A model generated the notes under the pieces. It had not been told where the DNA came from, ran no database searches, and saw nothing but the letters and a program-made list of their open reading frames with translations. This document shows, one piece after another, positions 11,778 to 22,797 of a DNA stretch of 64,000 nucleotides (its first letter is position 1; each line of letters starts with the position of its first letter). The stretch comes from Archegozetes longisetosus (Eukaryota; Arthropoda; Arachnida; Sarcoptiformes; Trhypochthoniidae). The translations under genes were made by a program, and so were the position numbers. The stretch covers positions 5,566,001 through 5,630,000 of the forward strand of contig JAEMBT020000005.1 of NCBI GenBank assembly GCA_018873245.2. The letters are read 5' to 3'.

Positions 11778-13543
11778 CGTTGATGATAAAAATTTAAGTA
11801 ATTTTACTAGCATGCATTATTTCATCGAGAATACTTGAAGCACATTGTTAAGCCTCACTAGCTCATTCATTACCAACTACTTACTACTTCCGACACTTAT
11901 TTCATGGATCGAAAAAATCTGTGCAATGAAACTTTATATTTAGAATCCTTGATACTTGGATTGTAACAGATCTTTATTTTCTCTGAGGTTTAGATTCTAG
12001 AAAAATATCTGGTAATTACCAAAAGACCTCAGTTCTCATTATTTCCCACAAATTGCAAGCAAATCTGAGACTTAATGGATTAACACATCGTCGACGAATA
12101 TATTAATTTATGATTATATTTACTGACAGAATTGAGTACTTTGAATTCAATGCACTATTTCAAGATAAATATGTGGAGCTCTCTAAAGAAGTGGTATGCG
12201 AAAATAAGCATTCAAATTATCGCTTCACTTAAGTTTTAAAATTTTATTTCTTTTAAATTATTGTCATTGAAATTATTAATTAGAAGTTAAAAGATATTCT
12301 AGATAGACTCGAAAAATTCTATTTGTAAAATCTAAATTTGAAACATTTAAAAATAAACGTGATGTGTGCGAAGAGACCTTCAATTAACATAAAAATTTGC
12401 GGAAGAATGGTCTTTATTATCATAAATCTATTTTAATTTTAATTCAATTTGTTTACGAACCGGTGGGTTGTTCAAGAATGACATGGGCTTCATAAATTTC
12501 TCAATAAACTATTTAAAAGGAAAATTTCCTTTTAAATAGTTTATTGAGAAATTTATTTCTATTTCTATTAAATTTCTTGAGAAATGAGAAATTTATTTCT
12601 ATTAAATTTCTATTTAATAGAAATTGTTCAGCCTGACATATGAGTTTCTGCCATCTGCCTAAAATTTGATGTATTACGTTTTTAAAAATTTTTTAAAGAA
12701 AAAATAACTGAAATCGCAAAACACTTGACATTAACCTCCATATCGTGAAGATTATTGAGCACAATTTGATGCGTTATTACAGTTGATGTATTGACAAATC
12801 TGCCATACTCGGTTGGTTGTGCCCATCTTTTAGAGGACTCTAGGTGTAGACAGATTTTTCTGTGACTTTTATGAATCCACAGGTGAAGACTTCTTGATGG
12901 AAAATCTGATTAAATGTGTTAGACAGAGCAAAGCTATTATTTAAACAGAGGAATAGTATTACGTCATCAGGCATATTCTTTACATAACGAAGATTTATAT
13001 GCCGTAAAAGTCATTTTTCCTTTTTCTCAACTAGATAAGAGAAGTTCTGCAAGATCATTGACAGGTGATGGGGGCTGATGGATTAGATCAAATAACATCT
13101 TTCTAGTTCCTTTTGAATAATTTATTGAAAAATGGCTGAAAAAATCAACAGTTTCTCTGAGTCTCAGTTATACTTTAACAATCCAATACTCTTGAGAAGA
13201 GCCTCAAATTAAGGATTAAGATTAAAAGGGTTTCAATGTTTGTGTTTGAAGATCAGTCCAATTGTAGACACTTTGTCCTAACCTCAACTTTTGTAGTTTT
13301 AATGTATTTATTGTTAAAGTATACCAGAAAAAGAGTTTAGGTTTTAATGTGAATTCAAAAGTATAACTTTTTAAATAGAATGATTATTTTATTCAACAAA
13401 GGTTCATCTAAAACTCACTCACAGTCTACAAATTCAGACAGTTGGAACGATCATATTAATAAATGATTTGATTCTATGTAAGGCCCATATGTATTTGCGA
13501 ACATTTCTAAAGAAGCTTTAATTTATCAATTAATCTTCACAAT
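11778..13543. other. A+T-rich intergenic stretch with a hairpin
   Basis: No gene is seen. The region contains a perfect long hairpin (listed separately), and its last few hundred bases may belong to the decayed N-terminal part of the mariner element that follows. Confidence 0.45.
12492..12556. repeat. Perfect 32-nt-arm hairpin
   Basis: Bases 12492-12523 are the exact reverse complement of 12525-12556, with a single A between them. Sequence just downstream (12557-12625) repeats the aaatttctattaaat / gagaaattt words. This is probably a slippage-generated palindrome or the remnant of a tiny fold-back element. Confidence 0.9.
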
Positions 13544-14132
13544 ATGCTATTTGATTTTGATAACTATTTAGGTTACTACGAAGAAAATAAGCGTCATTGC
13601 CATGAAATTGCTATTGATTTGTTTTACTCGGATAATATAGAAGTAAATAATTTGTTAAACTTAATGAACAGGTTGGTAGTGTTAATCGTCCATTGGAAAA
13701 GAAGAAATGAAAAGATTCCGAAAAGGCTAAAATTAATAAAGTCAAGATCGAGATTAATGTTGACTATGTTTTTCAATCGAAAAAGAAGTCATATATTGTC
13801 ACTACTTCCTGAGAGAGATAACAGCTACTGGAAAGGCATATTTATAAGTTTGGAAAAGTTTAAAGAGAGCAGTGAATCCTAAAAGGCTTAAAACAAGCTA
13901 TAGTTTCACCATTTTGCAAGACAATGCGTGTCTGCATATAACTTCAGAAGTCAGAAACCACTCTGCCAAAAATTCATTGGAAGAACTGCTTAATCCTCCT
14001 TGCTTTTCAGATTTAGCTTCACGTGATTTCAAGCTTTTTCCAAAACTTAAAAGTTATTTAGTGGGACAAAGCTTTCAATTAGACCCTCAATTGAAGCATA
14101 GAGTCAACACTTATTTTCTTCATAATTATTAG
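13544..14132 (+). pseudogene. Decayed mariner transposase
   Basis: Two open segments in different frames (13544-13882 and 13872-14132) align in order with the catalytic half of mariner transposases. The first has the SRSRLMLTMFF-like strand that follows the first catalytic region. The second begins with the LQDNA-x-x-H box carrying the second catalytic Asp and continues to the SDLASRDFKLFPKLK box, which corresponds to the PDLAPSDYHLF motif with the third Asp of the DD34D triad. The frame change near 13870 and the absence of a recognisable N-terminal HTH show that the copy is dead. No terminal inverted repeats were identified. Confidence 0.8.
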
Positions 14133-14359
14133 TAAAAAGAAAAATCAGTACAAAAACTTCTTGTTCAACACTTGAATATAATTTTACTTAATATTATCTA
14201 GTCTCACACTTGGTACCACCCTCTTTAAATTAAACTAATCTTTAATTATACCCCTACAAATAGATAGTTACTCAAACAAGTTGATAGTGTGATTCCATAA
14301 GTGATTGACATGATTTCTATTATCATTAATCTTAAATCATTTATTTAAACCTAAATCAA
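14133..14359. other. Short spacer and 3' end of the mannanase gene
   Basis: This holds the downstream region of the minus-strand mannanase gene. An AATAAA hexamer on the minus strand (14345-14340) lies 14 bases past the stop codon and may serve as its polyadenylation signal. Confidence 0.45.
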
Positions 14360-16004
14360 TTACACCAAAGCAGCGACAAGCAAATCAAGCACTGAATGTT
14401 GCCGTGCGGCGTCTGCCTTATCAAAAGGACCCGCAAAGTGCGATCCATATTGATTTAGTTCGTTTTTATCATTCTTGATTACTGAGTCGACGTTTCTTTT
14501 AAGATATCCCGAATACGGATGGCCTGTCAAAGCCCGATTCAATTCACCCAAATTACGAACGAAGATGCCTTTAAACGAGGGCACATCACCACCACTATTT
14601 TCACTTGAATCTCTCAAAATTCCGTTTGGATTTAAATGCGTACTTTGTGTTGCTGCGTCAGCGATTTTTCTAGCAACATCCAAATAGGATGAGTTAGACG
14701 TAGCTCTGTTAAGCTCAAGAAGACCTCCCAAAATCACACCCTGATTATATGTCCAGGTTTCCTGTTTGTTGTTTCGACATTCATTGTCGAGTCCGTCATT
14801 TACTAAATGTTCGCTATTTATCATCCCTGCAACATAATGTTTAAATGTATATTCTCGTTCAAAATTCTCGAATATTTACCGCTTTTTTGGAACCAATCCC
14901 AAACTTCAACTGCAATTTTCAAGTATTTGGTGTCACCATGAATGCGGTTATGCAACGCCGCTGCCAACTTGATCATTAACTCGTTGGGAATCGCATTTTT
15001 GTAGTCTTTCTTTGTTCGCCACCAAACTCCACCTCCACAGTGATTGTCGTGATAGGAATACATGTAGTCAGCAATGTATTGCGCTGTGTTCAGATAGCGT
15101 GTATCTTTTGTCAGGTCGTATGCTACCACCCACGCGAGACCCCACCATCCCGAGTCATCTATGTATTCGTTGCAGAAATGGTTGTGATTATTTTTATCAT
15201 AAGTGTCGGCAATGGCGTAGAGATACGTTTTCGAACCTGAGTACAGAATATATTAGAAATAAACATGTCAAAATATCAAGCTAAGTTTAAACGAATAGAG
15301 TAAATAGTTGTATGTTTAAGCTCACCGGTTCTGCTGGAGAAGTCGATAATTGCTGTTAAGGCATTGGCAGAGTTCCACCATCCAGTTGTTCTCCAGAGAC
15401 CGGTTTTCGTGTCGTAAAATTGCATTAAAGCAGAGGCTGCGCACTCTGTCGCGTCGCGACAGTTTACCTTTGAGCGCGCCCATGGAGTACAAGCAACTTC
15501 ATTCCTATTTCCAGCTTTGCCACAAGCACGCACTGCACCAATATTTCGATTTTGGGGATCATCAATGTTATACATTAATGTTCTCCATCCCTTTTGACTC
15601 TGCGGTATCTTTGCATCTCCTAGTTTGCTCCCTGAAACAGAAAGTATTTTAAATGCGAGCTTAGACGCACCAATTTAGCGTTTAAACCATTTAGCACCTT
15701 GGTTCCATGACAATCCTCCATCAAAAGACCGATCTATCCATAGTTCGTCTTCTGGGTCTCCACTTTCAATACTCGCCCAGCACATGTTGTCCGGTTCAGA
15801 GATGTGTAGGACAATTTTACGACCGTAGATTTCCGCCGAAGCAGCATGGTCATCTCCCGCAGCTGAATTCGGGTCACGACCATCGCAGAATTTATTACAA
15901 ATACCATTCACACTTGGTATATCAGACACAACATAAGAAACTAGTATTGCATAATAAATTATAGCAAGCATGCTAGCTTTTGAAGTAACAAAACTGCTAT
16001 ACAC
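14360..16004 (-). CDS. Secreted GH76 endo-alpha-1,6-mannanase, probable horizontal transfer
   Basis: There are four exons: 16004-15698, 15631-15326, 15236-14880 and 14826-14360. The three GT..AG introns (66, 89 and 53 nt) are all phase 1, and the joined frame encodes 478 residues. A signal peptide (LAIIYYAILVSYVV) lies near the N terminus; Met1 or Met12 could start. The catalytic domain is complete: a DPNSAAGD and DRSFDGGLSW region, GWRTLMYN, TGWWNSANALTA, the GH76 catalytic Asp pair in DDSGWWGLAW (Asp231-Asp232 from the first ATG), CGGGVWW, NELMIKLAAALHNR, WTYNQGVILGGL and GILRD. GH76 enzymes cut the alpha-1,6-mannose backbone of fungal mannan and related glycans. The motif order and wording closely follow actinobacterial GH76 proteins, including their N-terminal segment, and this family is not a usual animal gene. 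The introns and signal peptide show it is expressed as a eukaryotic gene rather than being bacterial contamination. A role in digesting fungal or microbial cell walls is inferred. Confidence 0.93.
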
Positions 16005-17644
16005 ACTTAAATGTCTAGTGGGTTTCTATAATTTTTAATTTACTTGATAGAAATTTGTAAAATTTATACCAATTTTCTTAGAATTATATCAGTACAGATT
16101 ATACGAAATGTGTTATGCTATAATTAATAATAGTTTTTGTATAGCTTTTGGGAATGTTTGCACCTGAATTTAATCCGTTTTGAAGCGATTGTCGCAATTC
16201 CTGTAATAACATTTACATTACAGATACTGATTTGAAGAACTTGAAAAGCATACCTATTTATGATAATTTTTATGATTATTTTAGTTATTTTCACATTTTG
16301 GTTATCGGATCGCATGTGCGTATTGAAGTTTTTCTCATATTTGTATATACTAAAACAAATTATGATTGACAAAAATGATAAATTTTTGAAGGATTTTTAA
16401 AACATTTGCTTTAAAACGATTTAAAATGTTTAAAAATGTCCTGAAATATTCTAATAGCGCTTCAAACTATTCAAATTGCATATTAATGATTAAATTTGAT
16501 TCAACCGTGGAAAAAATGTTCTAATTTGAAATTTGTCAAAAAATCTGAAGTAAAACATGAGTTGGTAATCATCGAATGGTTCTAATTAAACAGATTCGAT
16601 TAAATCTATTTAAAATTAAGTAGTTTATATTTTTTGAGCTTTCTTCAGCAATCAATGCTTTAATATTTTCTGAGCATTGAATGCATGAAATCAAATGCGA
16701 TTTAATACTACTTTTACATTGATTAATTTTTTTTTATCAATAATTGTCTTATAAATTTTGTAACTCATGTTTTCGACAAAATCTCTAACCACAGATACTT
16801 GTCGACCACGTCTGATTCTCGAATTAAACATTTTTAATTAATAGTAAACGTAAAGTTTTCGAATGAAAAATTTTTATAGCTTTCTGGATTTTAATTGCTT
16901 GAAAGCTTTCCAGTAAGCATTTAAATGATTTGAAATTTTATAAAAGTATTTTAAGACAATACTAAAAACAAATTTTTTGTAATAAACTAACTAAATTACG
17001 TTAATAATGCTCAAATAAGGTAGGAATCTAGAGGGCTTTACAGCTAAGTGTGACGAGGTTAAACTCGGAGATTTCTCGAACCCATCGACCGATATCCGAA
17101 ATTCTGCTTTGTTAGCAACATAGGTATATGGGAAAATGTTTCCAATATGGTAACCAAAGGTACCTCCTAAATGAGGACCTGGATACATGGGTATGCGGAA
17201 GTACCGATTTTACCGAGACCGGAAGTAACAGACACGGAAATTGTGATACCACTCGATTTAGCAGATGTTTAAATTTTAATAAACGCTATTACAAAATGTC
17301 ATTCTCACAGGGGGCGATACAAAAAGATTTCAGTTACTCAAAAACTCAAATTGTTTTATACTAAAATTGAATTATTATAGATGAATTTTTAAAAATACTT
17401 TTTGATGTTTCTCAACAGTTATATGGCACCTTCAGTAACCCTGAAGGAAAAGTCGGTTCGAGTACAGAATTCTGGGATAGACTATTTCACGTGACCATAC
17501 CCTTTCATCCTACACATGGTTTGACCCAGCTCGTCGATAAATGACTAAAGAACACTTATTGAAGCAGCAAATAACGGTTAATAGGTATTTGAATCCATAG
17601 TTTTTCCTAGCGAGCTCTTGCATCTCAAACATGTCGAATTGAAA
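16005..17644. other. Intergenic stretch upstream of the mannanase
   Basis: No convincing gene. The first few hundred bases should carry the mannanase promoter. From about 17400 the G+C content rises toward the LINE junction. Short open frames on both strands here show no family features. Confidence 0.45.
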
Positions 17645-17684
17645 GTAGTCGTTGTTGTTGTTGCCTCTGGGTATGCGATGCGAT

Positions 17685-17876
17685 TCACATTACCCCTGAG
17701 GCCTCCAGAAAGGCGACCGCGTCCTCAGGTGCTCTCCATAGAGACAGAAGATCTATATGGTGGTTGTAGCGTAGAGGGGAGAGGTTGGGGCAGCTGGAGA
17801 AGATGTGTCTGGTGGTTTCGGGGGAGGAGTTGCAGAAGCGGCATTGGTCGGTGTCGCTTTTGTTGATTCGGTACAA
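17685..17876 (-). pseudogene. LINE C-terminal Cys/His segment
   Basis: A 63-residue open frame with DQCRFCNSSPETTRHIFSSC matches the CCHC-like zinc motif downstream of the reverse transcriptase in jockey- and I-type LINEs. It lies in the expected order behind the RT remnant and is separated from it by broken frame. Confidence 0.7.
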
Positions 17877-18124
17877 GTAATCACGTAGGAGGGGGAATAG
17901 TTTGAGCGGAGTTGGGATAGAACAGAGCGAGCTTTGCGGGAGAGGGAGATTTCTGTATTGCTGACGTAAGGAGGTTTATGTCCTAATAGTTTGTTGGGGG
18001 ATAGAGAGTTAATGCTAAGGGCCGTGAAATTAGTGTGAAGGTGGGCTACTTTGCGGGGGATAGTGTCAGTGCGGGGGCCTGAGTGTTTTGATAGGAGATT
18101 GGGGAAGTGAGTCGAGGGTGTTTT

Positions 18125-19740
18125 TCATTTTTCGCGGGGGGAGTAGGGTAGAGTAAGATGTTGAAGAGGATGGGAGTGGTCGGTGAGCCTAGTAAAGAAT
18201 TGGGAACCTGTCATATTTATATGGGAAGTTAGGGGGAGGATTTTAGTTTCATGGTGGAGGTGGGAGTGGGAGGACATGAGGGTGGAACCGGTTATTATAC
18301 GGAGGGCTTTATTTTGTATGATTTGGAGCTTATGTTGGTTTGTAAGGGAAATCGGGGGAAACCAGGAGGGGGAGGCGTATTCTAGTACGGGACGGATATA
18401 TGATTTATAGAGGTGGGTGAGGGCTTCTTTGTCTTGACCCCAGGAAGTGGAGGAGAGGGCTTTGAGGGAGTTTAGTCGACGGCTAGATTTTTGTGTTAGG
18501 TGGGTTATGTGCGGAGTGAAGGTGAGTAGTGGATCGAAGATAACACCTAATATTTTAGGGTTACTAACTGCAGGGATAGGGGTATTATTGATGGTTAGCG
18601 GGGGTTGGTATTTTAGTTCGTGTCGGTCAGAGGTGAACAGAGTACAGGTTGATTTTTCGGGGAGATGTTTAGACGGTTTTCGAGGGCCCATTGTTCTATT
18701 TTAGGTAGAAAGGTTTGGAGGGTTAATGTAGCAGTGTTTTTGTTGGGGTGGGGGATAGGAGGGTGATGTCATCTGCGTAAGTTATGAGCTTTAGTGGTGG
18801 TGGAGGGGTGGGGATATCTGAGGTGTGGAAATTGAACAGGAGGAGGGAGAGAACTGCACCTTGGGGAACCCCATTGCGTAAATTTCTGTGAAAGCTACAA
18901 ATGTTTCCTAACTTTACGCAGGCTTGCCTGCCTCGGAGAAAGTTTGCAAGCCAGCTTATGTCGTTAGGATGTAGAGGAGATTCGTTTAATTTGGAGATGA
19001 GGAAGGGAGTGGAGACGGTGTCAAAAGCTTTGGAGAGGTCGAGACAGAGCTCAAGCGTACGGGTGGGGGGTTTAGCTTTGTTGAATCCGTTTAGGATAGT
19101 TTGGGTTATTTCAGTCAGGGCGTTTGTTGTAGAGAGATTTTCGGAAACCGTGTTGATGTGGATTTTGTGGGAGGAGGGGTTCTATGCGGGATTTCATAAG
19201 CCTTTCCATTACTTTTGAGATGGGAGATAGTAGAGAGATGGGGCGGTACGATGAAGGAAGATTTGGGGGCTTATTTAGTTTAAGGATGGGGATAATTATG
19301 GACTTTTTCCAGATGGAGGTAATCATGCATTTTTGATAGGATCGGTTGAAAAGTTTAGTTAGAGCGGCTATTGCGTAGGGGCCAAAGTGTTTGAGGTGGG
19401 AGTTGGATATTTCGTCGGGTCCGAGTGCATTTGAGGAGGGTATTCCCTGGATTACTGTAAGGGTTTGTTCATTTGAGAAAGGAAGTATAGGGGGATGTTC
19501 AAGTTTCAGAGTTTTAACGGAGCGGAGGATTTTTCTATCGGAATTTGCACGGGGGATACGGGATATGGAAGCGTAATATTTCATAAGAACATTTGCCTGT
19601 ATTTTATGGTTGGGGGCACGGTTTGGTATGATCTGGGATATGGTTTCATGGGATTGGGAGGTACTATTATTTATCGATTTTATAGTTTTCCAGAGGCTGC
19701 GGGGTGCGGTACGATGATCAAGTGAATGGACAAAATCCAT
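18125..19740 (-). pseudogene. LINE reverse transcriptase, frameshifted
   Basis: The open segment 19740-19111 carries the N-terminal RT blocks (NALGPDEISNSHLKHFG, then SSYRPISLLSPISKVMERL and HGFRK). The next part of the domain lies in other frames between about 19110 and 18700: a LDLSKAFDTV box near 19050, a GVPQGAVLS box near 18860 and the catalytic YADD box near 18780. The segment 18691-18125 then gives the thumb (NPKILGVIFDPLLTF, IRPVLEYASPSW). At least two frameshifts separate these pieces, so the copy cannot make a full reverse transcriptase. The order and wording fit the jockey/CR1 group. Confidence 0.85.
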
Positions 19741-20289
19741 CCAGCGTTGTTGCCTGAGCCTATTTAATTCGGTGTTTATTAGTTTATTTAGGGCAGAGGT
19801 GTTGGGAGTCGGATTCTGAAGGGGGGTTTGTAGAGCGAGAAAGTCTATAGCGCAGGGAGTTTCTCTCGGATATAAGGGTTTTGACGGATGTAGAGAAGGA
19901 GGGGATGTAGCAGTTTCTGCGACCAGAGGGGATGGTTAGTTTAGAAGCATTATTTTTAGATTTTCTTATGTGGGATTCTGCGAGATAAATGGAGGCGAAG
20001 AGGGAGGGGTCATAATCTTTGAGAGAATCTTCAACTATTTGTGTGAACTTTGGCCAATCAGCTTTATTGAAGTTTGTGAAGGACTTAGGGAGGTTAGGAG
20101 GTATTCTGAGGAGCAGAGGGAGGGATATTATGATGGGCAGGTGATCAGAGGAGAGAGCTGGTATAGTCTGCCATGTTAGTCGGGAAGCGAGGTTCGGGGT
20201 GGTTAAAGTTAGATCGGAGGAGGTAGGGTTTTGTGAGGGGGCTACGCGCGTTGGGGTGTTTTCATTGAGAATTAGGAGGGGGAGGGGCT

Positions 20290-20811
20290 CTATTTGATCA
20301 AGTAGGAGGTTTCCTCGAGTGTCGGGGGTTGTGTTTTAAGCCAGGTTGGGTGGTGGGCATTGAAGTCGCCTACAATGATAGGGTTGGGTAGATTAGATAG
20401 GGAGTGGAGGTCTGGGTTATTTTGTGGGGGTGCTTTGGGTGGAGGAGGGTTGTAAACGTTTACTATTGTATAAGTGGTCTTATTTAGAAATATTGAGCAG
20501 GCATGTATTTCTGTGTAGGGGTTGCTAGGAGGGGGTGGGAGGGGTGTGTGAGTGGAATAGGGGATGGAACTATGAATGTATATAATGAGGCCGCCACCGG
20601 GGCCTTGTTTGCGATCTAGTCTGATGGGGGAGTAGTTGGATGTTTTGGGGATTTTGGCTCGGGGGGTTAGTTTAGTTTCTTGGAGGGCGGCTATATGTAT
20701 CTGGTGGAGGGATAAAAAGCTGATCAGTTCGGGGAGTTTGTTACGGATACCGTTTATATTTAGTTGGAGAATATTTAATTGGGGGAAGGGGATGGCCAGG
20801 ATTGGATTCAA
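20290..20811 (-). pseudogene. LINE AP-endonuclease domain
   Basis: A 173-residue frame shows the apurinic-endonuclease-like fold used to nick target DNA: LQLNINGIRNK at the start, then the catalytic Glu in LQETKLT, GPGGGLIIYI, and VGDFNAHHPTW with the Asp-Asn pair. The C-terminal SDH-type motif is not in this frame, so the domain is interrupted. The frame begins with Met, but the natural protein may start upstream. Confidence 0.85.
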
Positions 20812-21250
20812 TATCGCCGGCTTGTAGGAGGAGGAGGCGGGCTATTGAGGTTAGCGTTTTTGGCTCTGCTTTAGGAACCCAAGTGGATACCCTATGGGGT
20901 ATGGGGGAGTGTGGTGGAGGTAGGCAGCTAGGTGGGTAAGTGTTGGAGTGGTTTGGTATAAAGGCATAGGGGAGCGAGCAAACGTAAACAAATAAAATGG
21001 CGGACGGCGCAATGCAAAGGGATAGGGGCAGCTAAATAGAAATAAATAAAGGAAGTGTTACCTGATTTCGCGGCGCTCTTTCTGGTGGCCGGAGGAAGGT
21101 TGCATCCATTTGGCTTGGCCTGGTTGAGTCGAGTTCTTCGGCTGCTGCAGACCAAGGTGGGCTCCACGGCTGAGACGCGGATGCCTTGGAGTCCGAAAGT
21201 AGTAGTCAATACCATGAACATAAACTTCTGATTTCAAAGTTCTTCCTGAT

Positions 21251-21986
21251 TGGTTTGTACGAAGCGTAGGTGTCAATGGCATCAGAAAATCTCTTGATTT
21301 CTAATGGTCTCAAACCAGGTTTTCTAAATAATCATTAAACAAATCTCTGAGAACTCTTGCTTAGGGTTAAATAACTTTTCTCCGGGTGAATACGGGATAA
21401 TGGGTCTAAAGGGGTTCCCGAGCCTCCACCCCTAAGTGTTATATATCATTGGATTCAGTTCGTCGAGCTGAACTCTTTGATTTCACGTTTAACTAATTCC
21501 AACCTGAATCTGATTAATTCTGGCCACCCAGACCTAAACCCCTGGGATATGGATAAAGCTGGCTTTACCAAGTTGTAACCCAAACTAAATCTAATCTGAA
21601 CTAAGATATAATAGGTTAGATTGCTTCGCGACCTATCCTATCCACCTTAATTTATATCAGGCTTGTTTGGGCTACGACTCCAAATCTAGGTTTATCCATT
21701 AGGAAGTATTAAACCAAACAAAGATGAATATCTCTAGAACTTCGCGGGGTTAACCACTCCTGTCGTGAGCTGACCAGAAGTTATCAGGTTCGGGGCACCG
21801 CTTTAGAATATGGCCTGGAAGCGATTGTGGCGAAACCTATGTAGGGTGATAGCACATGACTAGTGGAGTCCAACGAGGTATATATCAACTGTACCGGATG
21901 AGGGGTTCGTGAGATGTAATCAAAACAAATTAGAAAAATTTGACTAACCTAACCTAACACAACCCAACACAACAATAACAACAAAA
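21251..21986 (+). other. Presumed 5' leader of the R1-clade LINE
   Basis: This moderately G+C-rich non-coding sequence precedes ORF1 of the next LINE. Just before the ORF it contains the words cctaacctaac (near 21948), which match two units of the arthropod telomere repeat CCTAA, followed by CA-rich sequence. The true 5' end and the border with the neighbouring LINE are not defined. Confidence 0.4.
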
Positions 21987-22077
21987 ATGGCGACTAAAGC
22001 GTCACCAACACTACTACCCAAACTAGCCAAACTCTCGTCATCAAATCTAACATCACAACTGATAGTCATAAACAGAT

Positions 22078-22797
22078 ATGGAACAAATTCAAGAAACCGT
22101 CAATCCGAAGACATTGAAATGCGGTATAACCAAAGTCGTCAACCTTTCCAACAATACAGTCCGCGTAGATATGGATACTGAAGAGGAGAAAAACAAAGTG
22201 ATAAATGAGGTAAACAAATCCAAAACTCTCATGTCTGAAGCCTCGAAAAAGAGAAAACCTTTACTTATTCTTAAAGGCGTCGACAAAGAGGTAAAAGAGG
22301 AGGAGATACTGGAGGCCATCATAGCTCAGAACAAAGAAGTGGAAAAGATCGTAGAAAATGGAGATCCCAGTGATTACATGAAAGTCAGATTCACTATGAG
22401 GAACAAACATGCGTTCCTCAAAAACTATGTGTTAGAAGTCTCTCCTGAGTTGCACAAGAGTCTTCAAAGTCTCCAACGACTTAACATTTATCACCAGAAA
22501 GTACATTTCGAGAGTTTCTCCAGATTTGTACAATGCTTTAAGTGCTGCGGTTTCGGCCACACAACAAGAAAGTGTAATCAAAACAACGACGTGTGCAACT
22601 ATTGTTTAGGTGGACACAAATCATCAGAATGCACTCACAAAGGAGACATTTCAAAATATGGATGTATCAATTGCGTAACGGCAAACCAGAAGTATGGGAA
22701 GAACGAACCCACAAATCACCGGGCGACGTCGGCCACATGCCCAATCGTCATAAGGATGAAACAACGTGTATGTGAATTCACCGATTATGGATACTAA
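22078..22797 (+). CDS. R1-clade LINE ORF1 (gag-like, zinc knuckles)
   Basis: A 239-residue frame. The N-terminal half is charged and RRM-like in character (TVRVDMDTEEEKNKVINEV, then LLILKGVDKEVKEEEI), as in R1-group ORF1 proteins. The C-terminal half has three CCHC knuckles: CFKCCGFGHTTRKC, CNYCLGGHKSSEC and a third starting CINC. Such proteins bind the element's RNA and form the ribonucleoprotein. An alternative upstream ATG at 21987 lies in another frame that closes at 22179, so the start at 22078, which follows an in-frame stop, is preferred. The frame overlaps ORF2 by 32 bases. Confidence 0.85.
   Translation: MEQIQETVNPKTLKCGITKVVNLSNNTVRVDMDTEEEKNKVINEVNKSKTLMSEASKKRKPLLILKGVDKEVKEEEILEAIIAQNKEVEKIVENGDPSDYMKVRFTMRNKHAFLKNYVLEVSPELHKSLQSLQRLNIYHQKVHFESFSRFVQCFKCCGFGHTTRKCNQNNDVCNYCLGGHKSSECTHKGDISKYGCINCVTANQKYGKNEPTNHRATSATCPIVIRMKQRVCEFTDYGY

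Larger units (their letters stand above)
17645..21250 (-). mobile_element. Damaged jockey/CR1-like LINE (non-LTR retrotransposon)
   Basis: Read on the minus strand, this element has a 5' leader (about 21250-20812), an AP-type endonuclease (20811-20290), a reverse transcriptase (about 19740-18125) and a C-terminal Cys/His segment (17876-17685). It ends near an aacaacaacaac simple repeat at 17665-17650, probably the 3' tail. The sense strand is strikingly C-rich, unlike the surrounding A+T-rich DNA, which marks it as an element with its own base composition. The open frames are interrupted, so this copy is inactive. The 5' boundary is approximate, and no gag-like ORF1 was recognised. Confidence 0.85.

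Noticed and set aside
15012-15964. Long plus-strand open frames across the mannanase exons
   Set aside because: They are antisense shadows of the GH76 gene, whose minus-strand exons explain the open frame.
16991-17188. Possible tRNA B-box (gggttcgaga) on the minus strand near 17085
   Set aside because: The conserved closing CC is missing and no A-box or cloverleaf fits around it.
17640-17665. Simple (ttg)n repeat as an independent microsatellite
   Set aside because: Its position at the 3' edge of the minus-strand LINE makes it more likely that element's tail.
18183-20827. Several plus-strand open frames in the C-rich LINE
   Set aside because: They are antisense shadows created by low stop-codon density in G+C-rich DNA; the minus strand carries the endonuclease and RT motifs.
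20928-21282. Two overlapping minus-strand frames as a possible LINE ORF1
   Set aside because: No zinc knuckles, coiled coil or RRM pattern. They lie in what looks like the 5' leader.
21987-22181. 64-residue frame as the start of R1 ORF1
   Set aside because: It closes early in a frame different from that of the zinc-knuckle protein, whose own start at 22078 is better supported.
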